Source: Cladopsammia gracilis
Taxonomy: Eukaryota; Cnidaria; Anthozoa; Scleractinia; Dendrophylliidae
Direction of reading: 5' to 3'
DNA length: 64,000 bases
Assembly (NCBI GenBank): GCA_022457155.1
Contig: JAJGOT010000747.1
Coordinates: 62,001 to 126,000, forward strand
Of the stretch, positions 56,715 through 64,000 are shown in pieces. Position 1 is the stretch's first letter. The number at the start of each line of letters is the position of its first letter. Under the pieces are notes generated by a model. The model made no database searches and was not told the DNA's origin. It was given only the letters and a program-made list of their open reading frames with translations. Made by a program: the position numbers and the translations under genes.

Positions 56715-57128
56715 AGGATAATATATATAGATAGGCTTAGCCTAACAGCGTCGCTCTGTGAACAAGTTTAACTAAGGTGAAAGGTCGGAAGCATTAGAAT
56801 TAAGATTGACGAAGGCTATTTTTCAATTTTAGCAGTTCTCTAAAACAGTAAGCTTATCACGCGACCGTCTGCACAGTACATTAATTCAGACCGTACAAAA
56901 GTTCACAAAAACAACTTTTTCTCCGTCTAGAATAACTAGAACGACTATTTTTTGAATAAAATACACTTGTTGCTTGTCAGAAATTGCCCGAGAAACTAAT
57001 TTGAAAATCAAAATTGCAAAAATACACAAACATATTTGCATAAGGCGATGCGAGTGAAGATAGACCGGTACTATAAAATCAAAGTCTTGTTTTGTTTACA
57101 TAAAATCGCTTTTCAACCTATTTAATGA
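56715..57128. repeat. Dispersed mosaic repeat
   Basis: Its left part matches 12694-12890 and its right part matches 3040-3460, so this copy joins both modules in one unit and is probably the most complete example in the window. Confidence 0.75.
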
Positions 57129-57510
57129 ATTAACAACTTTTCCGCTTATAAGTAAATACACAAGAAAACCACACAATGTTTTGGCAGTAAATGGGACCAA
57201 GGTTGTTGGGTGCACCCTGGACTAAACTAAGGGTGGCAGCGACACACCCTGCAATGGTAGTATAAAGGGGGTGGCAGCAACACACCCCGCTGGTAATAGA
57301 TGAGCCAACAAGTGCGGGGCATCCCACACCTGGTAAAATGCAATAAAAACAAAGGGATGAGCCAACGAGTGTGGCGCATGCCACACCCGGCTTAACTAGG
57401 GGATGAGCCAACGAGTGTGGCGCATGCCACACCCGGCTAGTGTAAGGCTAAGGTGGGGTCAGGGTCCCACCCAGCCTGTTACGTGCAACGCTTAGTGGCA
57501 GGTGTGCACC
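57129..57510. repeat. 382-bp terminal direct repeat, left
   Basis: Nearly identical to 57989-58370, equal length. Begins ATTAACAACTTTTCCGC and ends GGCAGGTGTGCACC. Within it, GATGAGCCAACGAGTGTGGC and CATGCCACACCCGGCT form a subrepeat present about three times. The arrangement (two equal direct repeats around 478 bp) looks like a TRIM-type LTR miniature, but canonical TG...CA ends are missing. Confidence 0.85.
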
Positions 57511-57988
57511 CAAGCCCGTAGTCCAGCTTTATTGATAGGTGGGGTGAGGTGGGAGAAAAATAGAACACAGTAAACTGAGATAGCAAATGATGAACTCACG
57601 GCAACACAAGGTGCTGTACAAGGAGAGAAAACACGCGAACACGCATCTATGTATAAAAGCCTGATAAGGCATAACTTTGTATCGATTACAGACCACAAAC
57701 AATGCACTATAAATGGCACAGTATAATAAAGCATGCGAACTAGCATGTGAGGCCCGATAAGACATAACTTGTATTGATTACACAAAGATAACAACGCATA
57801 CTATTAAAACTCAAAGAGCAGTTCAGTCTGGTTGAGTAGAATGTCTCGCGTGACACAGTTCAAATGTTGACAGCCATAAATAAGATACTACTAAGCGAGC
57901 TGTCATGAATGCCTGAATGAATAAAAAAGTCTATATATATTCACGAAAACGCTCCGAGTAGTTAACTCTAATTTACAAGTAAATTACT
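57511..57988. mobile_element. Interior of the putative LTR miniature
   Basis: Non-coding 478 bp between the direct repeats. Contains its own loose duplication (AAGCCTGATAAGGCATAACT at 57657 and GCCCGATAAGACATAACT at 57752). No primer-binding site could be assigned. Confidence 0.5.
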
Positions 57989-58370
57989 ATTAACAACTTT
58001 TCCGCTTATAAGTAAATACACAAGAAAACCACACAATGTTTTGGCAGTAAATGGGACCAAGATTGTTGGGTGCACCCTGGACTAAACTAAGGGTGGCAGC
58101 GACACACCCTGCAATGGTAATATAAAAGGGGTGGCAGCAACACACCCCGCCGGTAATGGATGAGCCAACAAGTGTGGGGCATCCCACACCTGGTAAAATG
58201 CAATAAAAACAAAGGGATGAGCCAACGAGTGTGGCGCATGCCATACCCGGCTAAACTAGGGGATGAGCCAACGAGTGTGGCGCATGCCACACCCGGCTAG
58301 TGTAAGGCTAAGGTGGGTTCAGGGTCCCACCCAGCTTCTTACGTGCAACGCTAAGTGGCAGGTGTGCACC
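57989..58370. repeat. 382-bp terminal direct repeat, right
   Basis: Partner of 57129-57510 with only a handful of substitutions, so the pair arose together recently compared with neighbouring repeats. Confidence 0.85.
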
Positions 58371-58444
58371 GAAATTAATCCCCAAATACTGCCTTTATGA
58401 CTCTAAATTATGGTAATGTAGAAGAGGGTCTCAATGGGGGGGGT

Positions 58445-58545
58445 ATGTTTGACGGTTGACGGTTAAAAAAAAGTCGTTTTGACGGTTGACGGTTAAATTT
58501 TAAGCCATTTGACGCTTGACGGTTAATTTTTCAGAATGACGATTA
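58445..58545. repeat. TTGACGGTTGACGGTTAA motif array
   Basis: TTGACGGTTGACGGTTAA occurs twice exactly and a third time with one change, separated by ~15 bases of T/A-rich spacer. Confidence 0.85.
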
Positions 58546-58839
58546 TAACTAGAAATTAAGTCGGCAAATTTGATTTTAGTGCTTTATAAAAGAATAGCAT
58601 TTCACCTATACTTGAATAAACCAATTAGTCCTATAATTTGTGCATTAAAGTAAGGGCTTCGCGAGGTTCTTCTAGTTAGCATAATTACATCACCTTTGTT
58701 CGTGCTGGACGCAGTAATCGCCTGTCCCACGAAGTGGTCACTCAAAAAGTCGAACCGAGTCCACTCACGTCATTATCATTAGAATTTCCAACACAACAGA
58801 GATCAATGTCAAGGAAAATAGTTGTTGTTGTTCATCGTG
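58546..58839. other. No gene seen
   Basis: Intergenic, unremarkable. Confidence 0.4.
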
Positions 58840-59110
58840 GTTGATGCAATAATAAAGTGTATTATCGTTTGTCTCACGATGAATTCACTTGGGAGAGGGG
58901 TTGGGATATAGATCGCGACGTTTCGACTGCATACTGCTAGTCTTCTTCGATTTCTTCAGGCGATGAGGCCGACTGATCACGCAGCACCATTCGGCGGTTC
59001 AGGAACGGCAGAGGTCTGGGAACGGGCGAATCGTACATCCCTGTCGTGTTCTTTGATCCTCTTCCCCGAAGTAGACTTTGCCGCACTCGCAAGGGATCCT
59101 TACATCACAA
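58840..59110 (-). pseudogene. Penelope-like element remnant, GIY-YIG endonuclease end
   Basis: On the minus strand IPCECGKVYFGE matches the conserved start of the GIY-YIG nuclease of Penelope-like retroelements. After a frameshift RIKEHDRDVRFARSQTSAV continues the same domain. A terminal region rich in basic residues follows. Stops and frame changes show it is dead. The RT part is absent. Confidence 0.7.
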
Positions 59111-59172
59111 ATTCACTTAACATCTTTCTTAAAGTAAGAGGTGTGTTTGTATGAGGGTCTCAAAGGACCTCG

Positions 59173-62100
59173 TCAGAGATCAAATCTCACTGATGCTTTT
59201 ATCTGTCTTCCCGATCTTGTAATGGAATTTCTGTGTTCTACAACCTGTTCTGATTCTGCATCGTCGTAGTCACTGTCCGAGTCACTTTCAAATTCATCGA
59301 CTTGGAAAGGTTCACGGCTGGTGCTGGTAAGGACTTGGGTAATGTTCTCTTCACTGACAAAAGTGACAGCCGGACAGTTAGATGACGTAGATGGGCGTAC
59401 TGCATCGTATAATTGTTGCTCATTAGAAACGGAAGGACTTGAACTTCTCACACAGCCATCTGGAAAAGAAACCCCGCTCCACGTTCCAGATTTTGCCTTC
59501 TCGTATACAGCTGGTGGAAGAGCGCCTGCTTTGTCTTTCGTTGTCTCGCTTCGAACGGTTCTCTGCCTCACTGGCCTGTAATGTTCTGCCCATTCTTTCA
59601 TGATGATTTCTGCCTCTTTTGGGATATTCTCTGCTGGCAAAGAGGTCATAAATTTAGCGGCACTGAGTGGCATACTAGTCTGCGGAACAGGGTAGTAAGA
59701 CGAAGGATGTGTAAAATAACTGGCTTTCCACTTTGTAATCCGTTTGAGGGACTCTTTTTGAGATAGTTCCAAAGTCCATAGCATATTGAAGGACACTAAA
59801 TGTCTCATGTTTAAAATGTGACACAGCATGGAGGTTTTCTACTACAGTAGTAAGGAGAGTAGACCAATCAATGTGCTCCACAAATTCTTTATTTATCATG
59901 TTGATGTTTCCCAAGAGGCGGTTAATTCCTCTCAAAAGAAGTTGAACTGACTGTTGCGTTTTCTGTGACACTGTACCCTGGGGACCATTTGTGGTTGCCG
60001 TTTCTTTCAGATCGTTGTCCTCTTTGACTTTGGAAACTGTTGATATGATATAAGTATTTATTTCATTCACATTTTGCACCATTTGCTGGGGCGTGATGTG
60101 CTGGGTAGCAGTCCCCTTGCAGGTTATTCCGAAGCTATCATACAATAGACCTAAGTGCTTCAAGAATTGTGTTGTGCCCGATAGCCCAGTGATGAGTTTC
60201 ACGTTTCCTGTTGCCGCATCCGTCACAAACATTGTTTCCCCTACAGTGCAGATGCCGTGTGGTTGAACAAAAGTGCAGCTTTTTGCAGTCCCATCTTCAT
60301 TTCCTTTTTTTCCACTTCCCACTAGAACGGTGACTACCTTGTCAACTGGATCGTAGACTTTGACCTGAAAAGCTTCAGAATCTGTGAAGGCCAATGAGTT
60401 TTTAAAGGGTGCAACTCTTTTGATTTCTGAGCAGGAAGTGGTCTCGTTTTTAAAAACAATATCAACCGGTCCACCCTCCATATGAAACGAATGTAAACCA
60501 CCAACAGTTCTTGGACACTTTGCAGCAACGAAATAAGCAAACTGGCCACAAACAGCCAGCGATTCTATCAGGACTACATCTGCTGGGTAGTCAACCAATT
60601 TAAGGGACTTTCCACGGATAGTAACTCCATCCTTTTCCAAAGTAACTTGAAAGATCGCTCTTTGGTCATCATCTGCGCATACTAATACTTCGTCGCTAGC
60701 AACACAAATGGCAGAGGGATTACGCAAAGGTGGGACAATTTGAACACGATCAAGATGAGTTATCTTTTCTGTGATCTGTTCTAGGTGTTGAGCAAGGCGC
60801 TGGCGTAAAGTTGGCACAGTTCCCTCAAGGGAAAGTTTATAGTCTCTCAGCTTGCTCTCCAGCGCAGAGCGAGATCGAAGTGAGTTAGGGCTTAATCTTA
60901 CTGATCCGTTCATGTCAATAAAGCGAATGGTCTTGTTACCACGTTCTGTCACAAAACCAACCCCTCGCGAAAAACACAAGTCCCTGGCGTCTTTGTATCC
61001 CTTCTTCTCTTCAGACACATCTGCTGGTTGATGTAGACGGATTCGTAGTAACCTTGTAGAGCACGAAGTGAAGTCATAATCAAGTACAAGAATGCTACCC
61101 AGTGGACCTGTACAAACAGCGACAGGATGGAAACATGCACCAGGCAAGTTTGACTTCCAAAATCTGTATTTCTCCGGAACTATGGAATGAACCACGAACG
61201 TGATGTTTTCCAACACTTGGATTACCTCTGGTCTGGTTAAACGCACTATGGGTTCAACGGCCATTCTGTCCTTGTTTCTGACGCATTCCAAGGACAACAG
61301 TTTCCGCAACTGCCTTCGAACATCTGTGTCTGACGAGTCTCGCAGTGTCCGCAGCAAAACAAGATTGCTCTTTTGTCTGTTTAAGTCGATGAACCAATTG
61401 GACCAGCTGCATTTCAAGCTTTTACCGAGGTGAACAATGTCAGGGATCGCAACCATAAGGAGGAGCTCAGGTGGAAGATTGTTATTATCAGACATTTTGT
61501 CTAATTCTAAGAGAGCTTGCTTGTTACATTCTTCGCAATCTGTAACTACGACCAAGGTGACTGTTTTGCGACATTCCACTGAATCCTCCAAGCAACTATC
61601 ACAGGCCCTCAATGCTGGAATGTATGAGACTTGTCCCTTTGCGCAGCAATCATGGCACACAGCTTTGGCTTGTAAACATTCTTCGCATTGGCTTGAACAA
61701 TTGGAAAATTCATGACTAACTATGTGGTTAACAGCAGATTGCTTGTTCAAGCATCGTTCGCACGTTTGGACCGTTCTTGCAGTATTAGTCATTTGGGACA
61801 ATACTTCCTTACCGGAAACTGATTTTGGGAGATAATGGACAGCAATGGGCATTGTCGAGCTATTGTCAATGGACGTTATAAATGTAACTTCAGCACTAGT
61901 CACGAGGTTATTCTTTATTTCTTGTGGATCAGGGTTAGGGTGGTCCCGAACAAATTTACAATCTACAACCTTCGTCAAACCAACGATCCTCTTTTGTCTG
62001 GCGTCAAATTCTAGGCCAGGTTTTAGAGCCGTGCCATCCATAGCTTGTGATAATCCTATTACTTTAACTTTGTCCGTTTTTAAGAAATAGTTAATATCTG

Positions 62101-62816
62101 CTTTTGCGTGGTGGGAAAAAGAATGAAATGACTGTAGATGAGGTTTTATGACACCACTGTCAGTCGTGTAACCAGCCTTGCAACGCGTATAAGCATTCAA
62201 AGATGGACCACAGAGATTAAAGTCAGCGAATGAAGTAAACTGCTTAATCCCTCCTCTCCCAGTTCCAAAGAAACCTGGCCCTCTAACAAAATTTCGTGTT
62301 CTTTGACCTCCCAAATACTTGATCGTATCGAAAAACTCGCAAACCTCAGAGTCCCAGTGGAATTCAGAAGCCTTACTAGGATCGACTAAAGCAAATGAGG
62401 TTGTATTGTCCAGATACTTGTAAAATAGGCAGCTTTCCGGAATTTTCCCTTCTCTTAACAGCCTATTTAATTTCACTGCCATAGGATGAGCATTTTCAAC
62501 ACAGCTGCAAAATAAAAATAAATGGTAAAATTTAATTCCGAGCTGGCTTTAACTTAAAGCGCACTAGGGTAAGTTGCGCATTACAAACTAGCAACTTGAA
62601 GCGTTGAACGCCTTGTCTATGTTTATTTCGCTTTTAAAAAGGTTAATTCGATGTGCTTCTTTCACTGAAAAATATATTAATTTAGATGGTAGTTTGTTTC
62701 TTTGTAAACGTGAATCAAAATTCAACTTACATGGTACTGGAAATAAGGTTGTCATTTTCATTATCTTCCGCTTCATCTTCACTGCTAGTAAGGTCACTGC
62801 TTACTGTGCTCCCCAT
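59173..62816 (-). CDS. Large chimeric protein: transposase-like, Cys cluster, SAP-like, NHL repeats; frameshifted
   Basis: Exon 1 coding part (62731-62816, first in-frame ATG at 62816) joins exon 2 (59173-62504) across a 226-base GT-AG intron in matching phase. The product would be ~1,138 residues. Residue numbers count from the internal Met at 62482. Residues 140-200 (IGLSQAMDG, LEFDARQKRIVGL) and 308-360 (VVVTDCEECN, IPDIVHLGKSLKCSW) resemble P/THAP9-type RNase H-like transposases, suggesting Asp149 and Asp315 as acidic positions. Between them 13 cysteines (241-319) form a likely zinc cluster. Residues 539-567 look SAP-like. Residues 585-770 contain NHL-type strands (NPSAICVASDEVLVC, QPHGICTVGETMFVTD). 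The tail is acidic, then TRSGRQIK. One extra A in a five-A run (59755-59759) shifts the frame after residue 909. The start may lie further upstream: the frame is open to 62961. Inactivation, assembly error or recoding are all possible. Confidence 0.75.
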
Positions 62817-63080
62817 TTCCAGTTCCGAATGCGTGGAGTTACGATCAGAAGCGTCGTCATCCTCGGAGACCGTCGGGGAATCAAAGTTTATCGTCCCGTG
62901 AATAGTTTCCTCTTCACTACGTTTCCAGCCGATCCAGGCTATATTACGGACATGCCTTGACGCTTTTTAACACGTTTCTATTGTTGATTAGTAGAAAGTC
63001 CAATCGAGTGAGTCGGGAGAGCGATACAATCGGAACCCCAGCGAAATGACCAAATATGAAACGTTTTTAAAAGTAAAAGG
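62817..63080 (-). promoter_or_regulatory. 5' region of the large minus-strand gene
   Basis: Only ~280 bases separate the first in-frame ATG from the polyadenylation signal of the upstream gene. The minus-strand frame stays open back to a TAA near 62962 (reading RHVRNIAWIGWKRSEEE), so an unseen 5' exon could join here. No TATA box is evident. Confidence 0.35.
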
Positions 63081-63096
63081 TTTAAAAATAGATCTT

Positions 63097-63102
63097 TATT
63101 TA
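63097..63102 (-). terminator. AATAAA polyadenylation signal
   Basis: AATAAA on the minus strand, ~210 bases after the stop codon of the 63.31-63.49-kb exon, followed by AT-rich sequence. Confidence 0.65.
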
Positions 63103-63312
63103 TATCACATCATGAGCTGATGTCTTCGTCCATCTATTCATTGGCAATAATTATATAGAGCAAAAAGTTCTTCTCTTCTCAGCGTGAAAGTGTCGGTATT
63201 ACACGACTAACAAATAGAATCAATAACAAAAGTTGCAGACTGTTAAACATATAATGTTAGACATGTTAGGGTGAACGTACGATCGAACAATAAGTCACTT
63301 TGAAACAAATTA

Positions 63313-63491
63313 TTACTTGTCTGAGACTATAGCATCAGCGCCAATAAAGGCATCTTCTTCAACTCTTGCTGTTGTTTCGCTGACGGCTGATCGACTTGAT
63401 CCAGCTTTAGCAAAGTAGCTGTCCAGCGTTCGAGAGGTTGATGCTTGTGGAGCTTTGGTCTGTTTTTTCTGCTCACATCTGTTGAAATGAC
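63313..63491 (-). CDS. Last exon of an unidentified gene
   Basis: Minus-strand exon opening after GAATATCCGCAG in phase 2. It encodes 58 residues: a short cysteine/histidine start (HFNRCEQKKQTK), then STSRTLDSYFAKAG, then a serine/acidic end and TAA. SRTLDSYF has the spacing of a PCNA-binding PIP-box, with Ser instead of the usual Gln, so the resemblance is only suggestive. Upstream exons would lie beyond 63.5 kb or outside the window. Family unknown. Confidence 0.5.
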
Positions 63492-64000
63492 CTGCGGATA
63501 TTCACGTTTATCTAATTACGATATAGAAGCATTGCAATAGCTTTTATAGCACTTCATACTGAAAACTGGTGCAAACAATAGTATCATACTGTGACAAAAA
63601 CACCAACTCAAAATAAGACAATTTTAGGCGAAAAGTTAAAAGTGTTAATGCTCGTTTACATTACTTGGAAAGTCGGGTCATGTAAAAGATATATTTTTGG
63701 CATATATACGAAGGCCAACGTACATGAAGACATAAGAACTGGTACATGGTTTGGATGGAAATAGTTAACATAAAAGAGGGAACACAAGACATTAGTATAT
63801 CCGAGCTTACAAGCAAATAAGATAATTAAAAACTATAAAAAGTAAAGTTTCTAGTTTTACGTTTAAAAATAGTCAGTGACTCGGCAAACTGTTCCATTTA
63901 TTGGAGGCGAGATACCCAAGTGAGTTGAAACCATATCTTGTTAACACCTCTCTGCCCATACTCACTGGGACGAGGCAGAAATAGCGAACTTAAGATATAC
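63492..64000. other. Intron or intergenic, no exon seen
   Basis: AT-rich sequence upstream of the last exon on the minus strand. No further exon could be defined by splice sites and an open frame. Confidence 0.4.

Noticed and set aside
57129..58370. Canonical LTR retrotransposon
   Set aside because: No TG/CA ends, coding region or primer-binding site could be shown, so it is described only as a direct-repeat element.
61437..61715. Plus-strand frames inside the large minus-strand gene
   Set aside because: Shadows of the real coding frame on the other strand.

Overview
The window is animal nuclear DNA and is most likely from an anthozoan cnidarian (stony coral or sea anemone). It has AT-rich intergenic sequence, GT-AG introns, long C2H2 zinc-finger exons and very dense transposon debris. 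The debris includes non-LTR elements of L1/Tx1 and CR1/L2 type, a Penelope-like GIY-YIG remnant, a short LTR/gag element, TTAA-target and TAA-target MITEs, and many hairpin MITEs. The species call is inference from element types; no rRNA or organelle marker is present.

Layout. 0-13.8 kb is almost entirely repeats: nested inverted repeats, a Harbinger-like MITE, a large inverted duplication carrying a hairpin element in one arm and a TTAA MITE in the other, and three decayed LINE ends. 14.0-16.5 kb is a minus-strand L1-like LINE. 17.1-18.7 kb has a tRNA-like SINE head, a 34-bp minisatellite split by a hairpin MITE, and a palindromic MITE. A 17-unit C2H2 zinc-finger gene lies at 19.4-20.95 kb. 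21-28.5 kb holds MITEs, a ~320-bp tandem duplication, a one-sided cluster of TAACGG motifs and a ~400-bp satellite. A small spliced gene of unknown function starts at 28.7 kb.

32.0-32.5 kb and 37.5-38.3 kb (both minus) carry two broken copies of the KIAA1958/QRICH1-like family, whose full-length members have a Crypton-type tyrosine recombinase core. A second zinc-finger exon lies at 40.5-41.5 kb. It shares a short C-terminal tail motif with the first, which is the most distinctive protein-level link between genes here. 44.2-47.8 kb holds two satellites, one interrupted by a rearranged LTR/gag fragment. 48.36-50.18 kb is a 1.8-kb foldback element with ~650-bp arms and nested palindromes. 51.8-58.4 kb contains a large diverged tandem duplication and a pair of 382-bp direct repeats resembling LTRs.

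The main protein-coding locus is at the right end, on the minus strand (59.17-62.82 kb). It is a two-exon gene that would encode ~1,140 residues but for a one-base frameshift in a run of five A. It appears to combine a DDE-transposase-like N-terminal part, a cysteine cluster, a SAP-like helix pair, NHL-type propeller repeats and an acidic tail. The last exon of another minus-strand gene (63.31-63.49 kb) ends just upstream of it. No operon-like cooperation is expected: these are independent eukaryotic transcription units embedded in repeats.
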